NCBI GenBank assembly: GCA_016946835.1
Contig: JACVTC010000063.1
Coordinates: 222,501-286,500, forward strand
Direction of reading: 5' to 3'
Source of the DNA: Neocallimastix lanati (nom. inval.)
Lineage: Eukaryota > Neocallimastigomycota > Neocallimastigomycetes > Neocallimastigales > Neocallimastigaceae
Length of the DNA stretch: 64,000 bases
This document shows, piece after piece, positions 15,179 to 28,400 of this stretch; the first letter of the stretch is position 1; each line of letters begins with the position of its first letter. The translations under genes were made by a program, and so were the position numbers. The notes under the pieces were generated by a model. That model did not search any database, was not told the DNA's origin, and saw nothing but the letters and a program-made list of their open reading frames with translations.

Positions 15179-15400
15179 TTTTTTTTTTTTTTTTTTAGAC
15201 TATCCCTTGTAAGTCTTGATCATATCATCCCAGCCACAACAGACAACTAATATCAGACAAACTTTATAGCGGGTGTATCAGGATACAACAAAGTGCTCCC
15301 ATGCCATACCATTTCGGCGTCGACGCTCTCAGTCACGGATTACAGAACTACAAGATTTGGAGATGATGGATACGGCAAGCCACAACCACATACACATTAA
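15179..15400 (-). mobile_element. LINE 3'-end remnant
   Basis: A T-run ending in TAGAC (15179-15200) is followed by GC-richer sequence. On the minus strand this reads a relic of the LINE C-terminus (a segment like TESVDAEM, matching KSVDVVTIRQ near the C-terminus of the intact LINE ORF at 52383-56468). It is heavily 5'-truncated and shows no long open frame. Confidence 0.65.
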
Positions 15401-17066
15401 AAAATATATATATAATATATATATATTTATTTTATATGAATATAAAAAAAAAAAAAAAAAAAAAAACATTAACAAATTTTATATATTTAGATTATAAAAG
15501 GTTATTATATTAAATTTATTCATTGAAAAAGTATAATTATACAATATAATTTAAGGAATGCACAATATTAAAATATTTGTATTAATTTTATTATGGTAGC
15601 ATCACAAATTAGATTTACTATATTATTTTAAATATTAATATTTAAAATAAGTACTAATAAATTTAGACTTATAATAATTTCTTTTTTTTTTTTTTTTTTT
15701 TTTTTATTCTTTTTAACTTTTTTTTTTTATTTCTTTTTAATTTAAACATAATTTATATGGGTGACATGACTTTATATTTTTTATTTTTTCATTCTTTTTC
15801 TTTTTATTTAATCTCTTTTTATTTGAATTAGTATAAATTTTTTCATTAATTTATTATTAATTATAAAACTTTATATTAAATTATTTCTTTTAAAAATACA
15901 TTTTAACTTTTCAATTTATGTAAAAATTATTTTTTAACCATTTAAAATTTGCTAATATTAAATAGATTATGAAATATATACATTAGTATTTTTCATTGAA
16001 TTTATAAATTCAATTAAGTATTTCTTAATCTTTTTTAAAAAAAAAAAAATAAAATAAGATAAAATAAATAAAATAAAATAAACAAAAAAAAATATTAAAA
16101 AGTAATATTAATAATAATCATTAAATATTAATACTTTTATTAATAATAATAATTAAATATAAATACTTTTATTTTATGAATATAGGGTTATATCTACTAA
16201 AATTATAAAATAATGATAATATGTTTAAATTCCTTATTCTTAAATAAATTTGTATCAAACTCAAAGTAATATTAAAATTTATTATTAATTTAGGGATATT
16301 TATTATAGTAATGCAATATATTATAATATTTTAACAACTATAGTATATATGTATATTGTTTAAAAAAATATATTTCCAATTAATTATCATAATATTATTA
16401 CTTTATTAACTATTATTAAAATTACATATTAATATTAATATATATATATATCATTGTTATTAATGTTTTTATTACTAAATGTATTATGGTTAAAAAATAA
16501 ATATTATATTATTAAAGAATATTTATATACACTATTTAATATTTTAATAATTTTAATATTTACTTACATTATGTTTTATAATATATAATAATTTTATAAT
16601 ATAGCATATGTATAAAAATATATTCTATTATTTAACCTTTAACTTTAAATACTCTATTGTATAATATAAAAAAACATTCATTTACTATTTCGTATTATTT
16701 AATTTATAATATTTATTTTATAATATTGTTTTTGTTTATATATTCTCTTTATTTTATTATTTAATGAACATAAGTATCTTTTTATTTTTATTTTTATTTT
16801 TTTTTTTTTTTTTTATTTTTTTTTTTTTTATTTTTTTTTTTTATTTTTTTCATTAAACGAATAAATATATATATAATAGCAATAATAATATACAAATTTT
16901 AAATTAATTGTTTTATATTAGTAATGACGAAAAAAAAAAAATAAAAAAAAAAAACAAAAAAATAAATAAATGAATAAAAAGATTTTTTAAAATGATTCTT
17001 AAATGAATTATTGAAAAATATATTATTTTTTTCTACATTACTAAAAATTAAGATAAAAGATTTATA

Positions 17067-17135
<69 letters not shown>

Positions 17136-17537
17136 TATATTTAAATAAATATTATGTAAAAGATAAATTTTACATATATAAAATTTTTATATTAAAAACT
17201 ATTATTTTATGTTCTAAAAATAATTATGAACCATTATAATTATTTCATTTTTTATAAAACAAAAAACAAAAAAAAAAAAAAAAAAAAAAAAACTTTTTTA
17301 TTTTAATAATAATATTTTTTTATAATGTTTGACTTTGTTTTGTTTATTTATTTTTTTTTTTTTAAAAAAAAATATATATATATATATAAGATACAAGGTT
17401 ACAAGATTATTAAAAAAAAATATATATTTTTTTTTTCTTTATAAATAAATTAATAAATTATATATAAATAATGAATTACAATATACAAAATTCAAATAAA
17501 AATAAAAATAAAAATAATAGTAAATTTTATTTGCAAA
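15401..17537. other. Gene-free AT-rich spacer
   Basis: Only AT-rich low-complexity DNA is seen here, including an (AAT)n array at about 17068-17128. It is downstream of SYF2 and holds its 3' UTR. No gene is supported. Confidence 0.6.
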
Positions 17538-17772
17538 TTATAAGGCAGTTCCTCTTTCCAAATTTGCTTTGATTTCTTCGGTATATTTATCATAGGCTCT
17601 TGATAATTTCTTGTTGAAACGCATATTTCTTTCATTAATGTAGGTAACTTCAGCATCATCATCCCAACGACGACGTCTAGAGAATTTGTTTCTTCTTTCA
17701 ACTCTGTTTAAATTAAATTTAAATTTATATTAGTTAATAATTATTATTATTACAAATATAATTTATATTAAA

Positions 17773-17852
<80 letters not shown>

Positions 17853-18178
17853 AAATAATTCATTATCAATTATAATAAATTTAATATATTAAATATATAT
17901 ATATATAAGAGATTAAAATTACTGTTTCTCAAGATCCTTGACTAATCTGTTAACCGCTTCTGTGCTTGGCTTAGAATCAATACTAGCGTAAGCTGTTGAA
18001 TTAGCATCTCTGTAAAAGTCTGAAGTATCTCCAGTATTCACAGAAGATAATAAAGCAATTTGTTTCTGTTTATTATATTCATGTAGGTTAGGTTTAAATT
18101 CATTAATTTGTTTTTTATATTTCTTGGCTGCTATTTGTGCATAATCTATTTATAGCATTTATTATTTTTTTTATTTTA

Positions 18179-18209
<31 letters not shown>

Positions 18210-18245
18210 ATCAATTACATTAGTTTATATAAAATTTTATGAAAA

Positions 18246-18279
<34 letters not shown>

Positions 18280-19701
18280 TATATTCTATTTATATATGTA
18301 TATATATATATTGTATTTCTCTAATATTTATCAATATTCAAAATACTACAGTTTATATTCTATTATAGTTTCTTTATGTTATTTAATAAAATAAATTATA
18401 ATATTTTAAATAAATTGATATTTTTAAAAAACTAATTCGTACCTGTAAAACCAGTATCTGCTCTTTTAGCCTTCTTTTTTTGTTTCTTTTCCCAACGTTC
18501 TACATCCTCGATAGTATATTCCATTGCTCTCTTTCTTTCATAATCTATATCATTTTCTTCCGCCAACTATACATTTATTATATTTTATTTTATTTTATTT
18601 TTTTAATTTTTATTTTTATTTTTATTTTTTATTTTATTTTTTTTTTTTTTTTTTTTTTTTGGAAAAATAATTATTATAATTTATAAATTTTACAATTTAT
18701 ATATAAATATTGTTATTATATAAAAGAAATTTTGATTTTAAATATATACATGCATAATATTATATAAAAAAAATAATATATATATAATTCTAAATTAATA
18801 TAAAATTTATTTTATTTTACTCTATAAAATATATTAATATATATATAAAAATCATAAATTTTTATATTTTATAATAACTTTTTTTCATTATATACTTTAC
18901 CTTTTTATCTAATAAAATTTCTGCTTTTCTTCTCTTTCTTTCTTGACGAGCTTCCTCTTTTGGATTTTCTTTCGATTTACTATGTTCTTCATATACATCC
19001 TTTCTATTTTCATTTATTGAATCATCCTATATATAAATATTAAAAAAATATTTCATTCAATTAGTATTTATTTATTTAAAAATAATAATTATAATAAATA
19101 ATTAATAATATAAAAAAGTATAATTAATGTTTTTAGTGTATATGTCATTTTTTTAAAATATATTTGAATTATATTAATATTCTTATACTACATGAAAACT
19201 CAATATTTTTGAAATTTATATATGTTTTAATTATTATTATTTTTTCTTTTTATAATAACAAAAAATACTAATACAATTTATAAATATAATATTTCATCCA
19301 TTTTAGTAAAAATTATTTGATGAATAGATGAACAAAAAAAAATATATATATATTTTAATTCTATTATTTTATTAACAAATTATAAAATAATGTTCATTAT
19401 ATTAATCATTTATAGAAAATAATTACATAAAAAAATAGCAAATAACAAATAAAAGAAAAAAAAAAATTAATAAAAGCTTTTTTTTTTTTTTTCTAAATAT
19501 AAAAATTTTCAATATATTTTATATTTTATCATGTTTTATTTTTATATTTAAAATTTAATATATATATAATAGAATATAAAAATTTACCAAACGTTCTTGT
19601 AATTTCTTAAATTTTTTCAACCGTTCTAATCTTCTTTCTTTTTGGGATAATTTTTTATTAGAGATTACTTCTTTATTATTATCGGATTCTTTATCTGACA
19701 T
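17538..19701 (-). CDS. SYF2: Pre-mRNA-splicing factor SYF2 (5 exons)
   Basis: SYF2 is a subunit of the Prp19/NTC-associated splicing machinery in the nucleus. Exons are 19701-19588, 19026-18901, 18566-18443, 18145-17923 and 17703-17538. They total 753 nt, that is 250 residues, close to the usual ~240. The start is the ATG at 19701 ([20 protein letters not shown]). The N-terminal half is a charged helix ([30 protein letters not shown]). The family core follows: [34 protein letters not shown], then [56 protein letters not shown] and the hallmark ending ERGTAL. All introns are GT..AG and very AT-rich; the last one holds a long (AAT)n array. It is divergently arranged with the 5-phosphatase gene across a 0.9 kb spacer. 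Confidence 0.95.
17770..17851. repeat. (AAT)n microsatellite in SYF2 intron
   Basis: About 27 uninterrupted AAT/ATA units lie inside the last intron of SYF2. It is one of many trinucleotide AT arrays in this genome and is likely length-variable. Confidence 0.85.
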
Positions 19702-20609
19702 TTTTCTTATTTTTTAAAAAAAAAAAATAATTTTTAAAATTAAAATTTCTCTAGAAATGATTTAATGATTAGTAGTAGCTAATATATTCAAATATAAAAT
19801 TAAATAATAATCCACTTTTTATTATAAATATGGTGATATTCACATGATAACTTGATATATGATAAATATACATTTTATTATAATAATTTAACATAAAATT
19901 TATATAATATAAATAAACATTTTGATAAATTTTTCCAATTCTTAAATATAAAATAAAATATATTCTAATATATTATATAATTACTTTATAATTAATATAT
20001 TATCATATTACTATTTTTTTTTTTTTTTAATTATCAAATAAAAATTAATCAAAACTTTTCTTTTTTCTTAAAAAATTATAAAATAAAAAAAAAATTTTAT
20101 TGTTAAATATTCCCTTTACAAACAAAAAAATTTTTTTTTAAAAAAATAAAAAAAAGAAAAAAAAAAAAAAAAAAAAAAAAAAAGAAGGAAAAAAGTAATA
20201 ATGAATAATTTTTTATATATTATTTATTAATAAGATTTATTTAATTATTTAATTATTTTTAAAACTGTTAAAAATAAATAATTAAATAAATTTAAATAAA
20301 TAAAATAAATAAAATAGTAAAAAAAAATTATTTATAATTTATTTTAAAAGAAAGCAATAAAAATATTAATTAAGTAAATAAATTTACCTAATTAAAATTT
20401 TTAATTAATGACTTACTAAATTGTAATAGTTATATTAAACAACAAGTAACTATCATAACCGTTGAAGTAAATAATTTCATTGTGAATAAAATTATCTTTT
20501 ATCCAAAAAGAAACAACAAGTAATTATATTCTTCTTATATTATTTATCTATAATTTTTGAAATTATTTTCTTAAAAAAAAAAATACAATAAGGAATAATA
20601 TTAACAAAA
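19702..20609. promoter_or_regulatory. Divergent promoter region SYF2 / 5-phosphatase
   Basis: This 908-bp spacer separates two divergent start codons, so it must contain both promoters. It has poly-T and poly-A tracts (a ~25-bp A-run at about 20157-20185) typical of nucleosome-poor promoters in AT-rich genomes. I see no specific binding site that I can name. Confidence 0.5.
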
Positions 20610-22596
20610 ATGACGACGACAACTGAAAATTCATTAAATTCATTAAAAATTTTATGTGGTACATGGAATGTTGGTGGTTTTCAACCAAAAGTTAAAGTTG
20701 ACTCAAATGAACCATTAGATTTATCAGGTTGGATTAAAGTACCAGAAGTGGATTTTATTCCAGAAATTATTGTTTTAGCTTTTCAAGAATTAATGAAGCC
20801 AACTCAAAGTTTTATGAGACCAAGAACTTTAGTTCCATTAGAAAATTCAAATAAAATTGTTGATAAAATTCTTTATGACAATTGGATTCCTCAAATTCAT
20901 ACTAACCTTGATAATATTTTCCCAAATGAAATATATACTGTTGAAGTAGTTCACAGATATTTCGGACTTGGTATAATTGTTTTAAAGCGCAGTCATTATG
21001 ACAATGAGACTGGTGATTTACAATTAAATGGAATTAATTCATCCTCTTATGATATTAAGAGTATTTCTATTGGTAGTGTTGGTACTGGTCTTTTTGGTTT
21101 TATTGGAAATAAAGGTGCCGTCTCTGTTGGTTTAGAATTAGATGTTGGCTTAAGTGAACCATTAAAACCATGCTTTATTGCTACACATTTACATGCTTTT
21201 CCAGGTATTAATAATTTTGTTGAACGTAATGAACAAGTGAATTATATTCTTGATACTTTAATTCTTAGTAAAGTTGAAAAAAAAGAAGCAAACAGAGTCA
21301 TTCCAATAAATAATGGTAAAGAAGGTTGGACTTGGATTTTCTCAAGACAACTTTCAAAGAATATTTTCAGTAAAGTTCAAGATTATGATTTCACTGTGAT
21401 TATGGGTGATATGAATTATCGTTTACTACAAAAGAATGGTGAGGAGCATCATAATCAAGTTTCTAGTTTTGTGGATCAAAATAAATATGATGATTTATTA
21501 GTTTATGACGAATTAAGACATATTCGTTCTCGTAAAACATTTAGAGAAGTTAAAAAGAATCCAGAAGTTAAGAAAGCACCGGAAGTTAAAAAGAACCCAG
21601 AAGAAAATCAAAATCAACCACAAGAAACTGGCATGAGAGGTATTATTATTGAAAACCCAACACCAGCCACAAATCACACTTCAGAATTATTATTCAATGA
21701 ACAATTTATTACTGAAGATTTCAAAAAAAGTTGGGATTTAGTTAATACCTTAATGGATAATGACTCAAATAAGCTTTATAATCCATTTTTAGGTTTTTCT
21801 GAAGCACAAATTAGATTCCCACCAACCTATAAATATAAGGTTACTAATCAAGGTAATATATAGAAAAAATAATTATTTTATACTATATTAATCATTAATA
21901 TATATATCATTTTAATTTAATTTAACTTAATTTAATTTATGTAATAAATAAATGAATTAATTAATAATAAAAAATATATATATATATTTATTAATTTTTG
22001 TATTTATATATATATATATATATAATTCATATATATTAATTTAACCATTGATAATAATATTAAATGAATAATTAGCACCATATATTGATTATGATTATAA
22101 AACTTATGGTAAACCAGTATTCTCAGGAAAAAGAATTCCAGCTTATACTGATAGAATATTATTCAGAATTCAACATGCAAGATTAGATTATGATAACATT
22201 CAATACTGGCAAACCTATAATAAAACAGTAATAAAAGTTAAACGTTACGGTACGGATAGACGTTTAATGTTAAGTGATCATAAACCAGTAAGTGCCTCAT
22301 TTGCTATTGATTGGAAATTATTAAGAAAATACAATAGTAGATTCCCAAAGGTTGAAACTTCAAAAGGAATTATTCTTGAACTTCCAGAAGAAAATCCAGA
22401 AATAATTTCAAAGGGTATAGAATCTGATGAATCTGAACCTTTAATTTCTGTTGTTGATAATACCGATTTCACTATTAATCCAATGTACATTGCAACTATG
22501 AAACTTCAACGTATCCTTAAGAAAAGTAAAGTACTTGTATTCAACACAGTTGTATGTACAGGTTTATTATGTTATTTATATTTCTTCAATTATTAA
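20610..22596 (+). CDS. Inositol polyphosphate 5-phosphatase, C-terminal membrane anchor (2 exons)
   Basis: Removes the 5-phosphate from phosphoinositides such as PI(4,5)P2. Exons are 20610-21852 and 22076-22596; the GT..AG intron joins in frame to give 587 residues. The catalytic IPPc motifs appear in order: GTWNVGG (about 17), AFQEL (57), GNKGAVSV (165), THLHAF (191), GDMNYRL (265), FPPTYKY (402), PAYTDRIL (435) and SDHKPV (480). A roughly 90-residue low-complexity insert with EVKK repeats sits between YDELRHIR and the FPPTYKY motif, inside the catalytic fold. The last ~20 residues form a hydrophobic helix (VLVFNTVVCTGLLCYLYFF) with a basic KKSK in front, predicting a tail-anchored protein with the enzyme in the cytosol. 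There is no Sac1, RhoGAP or SH2 domain, unlike synaptojanin, OCRL or SHIP. The substrate is inferred from the family. Confidence 0.93.
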
Positions 22597-24474
22597 ATTA
22601 TATATATATATATTTTTCCCCTATATTCAAATTATAATAACTATCCTAATTTAAATAAAAAAAAAAAAAATTAAATTAAATAAAATAAAATAAAATAAAA
22701 AATAAAATAAAATAAAATAAAAATAATAAAATAAAATGAATTTTTTAAATAAATTTTTTTTTAAAAAAAAAAAATAACAATAATAATAATAGTAAATAAA
22801 TAAAAAAAAAAAAATAAAAAAGTAATAATCATAATAATATTGATAATAATAATAATTTAATAGTAATTTAAGAGTAATTATAGTAAATTGACAAAATACT
22901 TTCACCAAAAAATAAAATAAAATAAGATAAATAAAAAAAAAAAATTTAATTTAATTTTATATATTTTTATGTATAATACTTTTTAATAATATCATCTTTA
23001 TATTATTTTATTTTTTTTTTAAAAAAAAAAAAACGAACCTCTATTCCCTTATTATATAATATATTTTAATTTTTTTACTTTTCATAAATAAAAAATTTTT
23101 TCTTTTTTATTTGATAATTTTGTATATTTTTATTATTTTTTCATAATCAAAATAAAATTTATATAAATTGTTTATAATTACAAAAAAAAAAATCAATTTT
23201 ATTATTAAATAAACTTTTTATATTATTATTGAATTGTTTTACATCTATAAATTAAATATTTCTTTATTTTATTTATTTATTTATTTTTTATTTATTTATT
23301 TATTATTTATTTATTTATTATTTATTTATTTATTATTTATTTATTATTTATTTATTTATTTAATAATAATAAAAAAACAATTGGTGGCAATTGATTACTT
23401 TTTTTAATTTTTATTAAAATTTTAAAACTTTAAAATAAATAAATAAATAAATATTAAATAAATAAATATTAAATAAATATTAAATAAATAATTAACAAAT
23501 AAATAATTAATTAATAAATAAAACAAAAACTTTTTTCTATTTTCTTTTTATAATTAAAAAAAAAAAAATTATTGTTTATTTTTTAGAAAGTAAATTTGAA
23601 AGGACCTTTTTTTTTATAGTAGTATATAAAAAAAATGATAATAGTAGAAATAAAAAAAAAAAAAAGCTATTTTATTTAAAAAGATTTTAATTTTCATAAT
23701 TAATGGATAACAGAATTATTTTTTTTTTTTTATTATTATTTTTATAATCCTTCAAAAAAAAAAAAAAAAAAAAAAAGTAAACTTTATTATTCATTTAAAA
23801 AAAAAATTGCTTTATTGTAACAATTATATTAAAAATAATAATATATAAAATATTGCTATTTGTAAAACTTTTTTTTTGTTTATTTTAAATATAAATTACA
23901 ATTTATTTATATAATATAATCTTTTTCAATTTTAAAAAAAAAAAAAAAAAAAAAGAAAAATAATAAAAGAAGAGTATTTAGTACTATTTATTCTTAAAAC
24001 TTTGAAAAATAAATGTTAATTTATAAATTATTAAATAATACAGAAAATATAATATGATTTATTTATAAATTTTATTTATCTATACAAATTATTTTTTTTC
24101 TCTCTCTTTCTTTCTTTATCTATTTTAAATGAATAATTCTGTCTTTTTTTTTTTTTTTTTTTAATTAAATATTTAAAACTATTTATATATATGTATAAGT
24201 GTTGAAAATTTTATATCTCAATAATTATTTTTTATTTCTAATATTAATCTTATTTTTTTTAAAAAAAAAAAAAATAAATAAATAAAATAAAAAGAAGAAA
24301 AAATATGAATAGAATAAGAAATAAAAGTAGTATTGATAAATAAGTAAATAAAAGAATTATATTATAATTAGAATTACATAATAGTAATTAATAAAAATAA
24401 TAATTATTCATTATTATTTATTATTATTATTATTAATTATTAATAATTATTATTTTTATTATGTTATTATTCAC

Positions 24475-24535
<61 letters not shown>

Positions 24536-24559
24536 ATTATTATTATAATTATTATTATA

Positions 24560-24613
<54 letters not shown>

Positions 24614-24636
24614 TATTATTATTATTATTATTATAA

Positions 24637-24676
<40 letters not shown>

Positions 24677-24783
24677 TTATTATTATTAATTATTCATTAT
24701 TATTATTAATTATTATTAAAAAAATAATATATTAATTATTAATAAAAAAATAATAATAATAATAATGAAAAAGACTTCCCACT
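22597..24783. other. Gene-free AT-rich spacer with (ATT)n array
   Basis: Lies between the 5-phosphatase and the tRNA. It contains A/T homopolymers, TTTA arrays (23270-23360) and a (TTA)n array at 24470-24715. Frames through it encode only poly-I, poly-L or poly-Y. No gene is supported. Confidence 0.6.
24470..24715. repeat. (TTA)n microsatellite
   Basis: About 245 bp of TTA/ATT units with a few interruptions, immediately downstream of the tRNA-Ile gene. Confidence 0.9.
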
Positions 24784-24790
24784 AAAAAAA
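24784..24790 (-). terminator. Pol III terminator of tRNA-Ile
   Basis: Seven consecutive T on the minus strand, starting 5 nt after the discriminator base of the tRNA. This is a standard RNA polymerase III stop. Confidence 0.8.
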
Positions 24791-24795
24791 TTATT

Positions 24796-24888
24796 TGCTC
24801 ATGGCGGAGGTCGAACCCGCGATCTTCGCGTTGCATAAGAGGATCACCCTTATAAGCACGACGCCTTAAACCTCTAGGCTACACGAGC
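24796..24888 (-). tRNA. tRNA-Ile(UAU) with 19-nt intron
   Basis: Read on the minus strand, the acceptor GCTCGTG pairs with CATGAGC and the discriminator is A. The D arm is GCCT..AGGC, the anticodon stem TCGTG pairs with CGCGA, and the T arm is GCGGG-TTCGACC-TCCGC. The anticodon TAT (24854-24852) reads AUA. A 19-nt intron (24850-24832) follows position 37, the canonical place, and part of it (CTTAT) can pair with the anticodon region. The mature length is 74 nt. An A box (TAGCCTAGAGG) and a B box (GGTTCGACC) are present, so the gene looks functional. Its sequence closely resembles, from memory, yeast tRNA-Ile(UAU), which also has an intron. Three LTR retrotransposons sit directly upstream. Confidence 0.96.
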
Positions 24889-24901
24889 TTCACGTTCATC
24901 G
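24889..24901 (-). other. tRNA 5' flank used as retrotransposon target
   Basis: These 13 bp are all that remains of the original tRNA 5' flank before element A. The pre-insertion site can be read by removing the three elements: ...CACGTTCATCGATGGTG. The last five bases here (CATCG, 24897-24901) are the left target duplication of element A. Targets of A, B and C all fall about 9-18 bp upstream of the mature tRNA 5' end. Confidence 0.85.
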
Positions 24902-25459
24902 TGTAAAAGGTAAGTTTATTATTAACTAGAATAACGAATAATAACTAAATTTAAAGGCTAAGATAACTTAACACCTCTCTATTCGAGTTGTTAATAATAA
25001 ACACTAAATTTAATTAACTCTATAATTATTATTTCTTATTACACGAGAATATAGCGCAGTACTTTATAACTCTTATTTGTTATCAGTTACTGGGCTTACA
25101 CTGAGTAATATTTTTGTTTAATAATTATAATTTTATTTATTAATATTAATATTTATAATAACAATTTACGTTAATAGTAACGCTAGTGCGTTACAGTTAC
25201 AAGTTCAATTATTATTTATACATGTCAATAATATTATGATTGGTAAATAATTTAATTTAACTTAGTTTACTAATCACTAAATAAAATATATTTAAATAAG
25301 TATTTAACTATATAATTATTTATAAGATAATAAAATTTAATGTACGAAAGTAATAAAAGATTTTATTTGATTAGCCGAAATTGCTAGCTGTTTAGAGATA
25401 CGTTACGTAACCAAAGAACTATCATTGGATAGGCTTGAAGTTACCATGTATCTGTTACA
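24902..25459 (-). repeat. Element A 3' LTR (558 bp)
   Basis: Matches 31903-32460 along its full length by eye, with TG..CA ends. Just inside it (25460-25475), the minus strand shows a purine-rich run (GGGAGAGG), the likely polypurine tract that primes plus-strand DNA. Confidence 0.95.
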
Positions 25460-25483
25460 AGGCCTCTCCCAAGGAGCAAGCTA

Positions 25484-28400
25484 CTAATGGTTGACGACGC
25501 TAGCAATGAACTGGCTATAGCTAAAATCTTGGTAATCCTCCAGCAATTCTGCGTAGTGAGGATTGTCGTCGATCACGTCGGCGTTGACCCACTCTTGTTT
25601 ATCATTCTGGTACGCAACCAGGTATTGATAAAGTCCTTGGTGTTTCCTTGATCCAAGGATATGAATTATCTTTTGGTTTCCTGCAGGAGCCGGCACTAAT
25701 GTTTTGGGTAATTTGTAGAATGGTTCCAATTCACTCACATGGAACACTGGGTACATATTTGGGAAAGGTGAACGACTTATATCTAATCTATAATTCTTCT
25801 TTTCTTCGTCGACACCAACTACCTTGAATGGTCCGAATTTCCTTGTTGCAAGTTTGTAAAATGGCAACGCGTCATAATTTTCAGGTTTCTTTAGCCATAC
25901 TTTATCTAACAATCTGTACCTGGGGTAATTATCTGTACGGGTCCTATCCATATTATCCAGGTATCTTGTTTGGGCAATTTCCAGGATGTGCTTTAGGTTT
26001 CCCAAGTTGTGAGCAAAGCTATCGATCATTTTAGCTTCACCTAACGAATGTACTAAATCGGCTGTCTTAGGGGAGTTATGTACCTGGTAGTTATATAAGG
26101 TGAGGAAAGGAGATTGTTGGGTAGAAGCGTGGATTGCGTTGTTATGACAGAACTCTGCCAAGAACAAGTAGTCCATCCAACTTTCATCATCGTAGGTTCC
26201 CACAAAGCACCGTAAATAAGTCTCTACGTAGGCATTATTCCTTTCTACTTGGCCTACTGTCTCGTGGTGACTAGTGGTAGCATGATTTACTTCAGTCCCG
26301 AAGAACTCTAGTAGCTCCTTCCATACCTGACTGGTGAACTGAACTCCTCTATCAGTCGTAACCACCTTAGGGAATCCATGCAACCTGTAAATCTCCTTTA
26401 GGAATGCGTCAGCTGTCTCGTTAGCGTTGGGCACATGTTTGAATCCTATTAGGTGTATCATCTTGGTTAATTTATCGCAGCATACTAAGATACAACCTGC
26501 TCTTTTCGTTTCCCAAACATATCCACTATTGGTCCTTACTCTACTCTTCACTGGCAGATCAGTTATAAAATCCAATTGTACCTCTTGCCAGGGTAATTCT
26601 GCAACCGGAACTCTTACCGCAGTACCATATTCTTTATGGCGATCATCCTTCTTAGTAGCGCAGGTTCTACAAGCTTTCACGTAGCCTGATATATCCTTCC
26701 TCATCTTCGGCCAGTAGAAATTCCTAGATACTAGGTCCGAAGTCTTATCAATTCCTAAGTGTCCTGCGTACTCCGAGTCATGGTTTAATTGAATAATTGT
26801 TTTCCTGAACGTTGTGGGCACGTAAATTTGTTCAGGGTTTTCCTTTCTAACCAGAAGACCATCTACTTCTAGCCAATGCTTCTTGTTGTAATTATTTCTG
26901 GCATCTTCTGCTAGATCTTTCATAATCTCTTGGGCCATTTTGTCCTGTCGGTAGGCCTGCTTGATATCATCCACGAAATTGATAGCTAAGGCTAGATAAC
27001 TGGCTTCTCCATCTACGTCATCAAATCCTACCAATTGATCGGGTTTTAATAGACTATCTTTATCAAATTCTTTACCCTCAGTTTTCTCTGTTTCAACTCT
27101 TGAGAGGGCGTCAGCTTTACCATTTTTCTTCCCAGGTCTGTAAACTATTTCAAACCAGTATGTGGCGAATAGTTCTTGCCATCTAATTTGCCTAGGAGTT
27201 AGTAATTGTGGTTTGGTAGCGAACAACAGATTTCTGTGGTCACTATAAACAATAATTTTATGCTTCGCACCTTGAAGCAAGTGTCGCCATTCTGTAAAAG
27301 CAGTCTTAATGGCTAATAGTTCTTTCTCTGTAATCGAATAATTTACTTCAGCCTTACTAAGTGTCTTCGAATAATAATATATGGGATGAAGGGTACCATC
27401 GTCTCCTTTCTGTGACAACACACCTCCTATCGCGTAATTACTAGCATCGCATTCAACGAAAAACTGTTTCTCGTGGTCAGGATAAGCTAGTACTGGCGGA
27501 GAGGTAAGCATTTCCTTTAATTTGTGAAACGCGGCCAGTCCTTCTTCGCTCCATTCAAATTTTTCTTTCTTTGAGGTCATCTTAAATAACGGTTTGGCTA
27601 TTTCAGAGAAATTCTTAATAAAATTCCTGTAATAATTGCAAAAGCCTAAGAAGCTTTGCATCTGCTTGATATTTTCTGGTTGTGGCCATTCTGCCACGGC
27701 CTTAATCTTTTCCGGGTCAGTCTCTACACCATCCTTGCTGACCACATGGCCTAAAAATGAGATCTTTAACTTATGTAGCTCACATTTGGACATCTTAGCT
27801 ACAAGTTTATGTTGTATCAGCTTCTTTAAAATTGTTCGAACATGCTCTACATGTTCCTCCAAGGTTTTGGAATATACTACGATGTCATCTAGGTAGACCT
27901 GACAGTACTTCCCGATATCCTCGCTGAAGACATCATTCACGAAGCTTTGGAACACCGCTGGTGCATTGGTTAGCCCAAAAGGCATTACCAAATGTTCAAA
28001 GTGTCCAAACTTGGTGTTGAAGGCTGTCTTGTACTCATCACCTTCTCGAATACGTACCAAGTTATAGGCAGATTTTAGGTCGAACTTGGAGAACACAACT
28101 GCTCCTTTCATAGCTTCGAACACTGCACTAATTCTTGGGATCGGATAGGCGTTGCGTTTAGTCCATTGGTTCAGTTTACGATAATCCATGCACAGTCGTA
28201 GCTCACCTGATTTCTTCGGCACGAACAATACAGGGTAACCCGCCGGAGATTCTGACCTTCTTATAAACCCCTTAGCCAAATTTTCATCAATATATTCTTT
28301 AAGTGCTTTCTCTTCTTTAGGACTCGTTGGGTAGATAGCTCCTTTATAAAGTGGTGCATCAGGCTCTAATTCTATTTTACAATCATACGGCCTGTGCTCT

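Noticed and set aside
15273-15497. Short plus-strand open frame at 15273
   Set aside because: Lies on the antisense strand of a LINE 3' remnant and runs into AT microsatellite.
24461-24709. Poly-Ile/Leu open frame
   Set aside because: Translation of the (TTA)n array.
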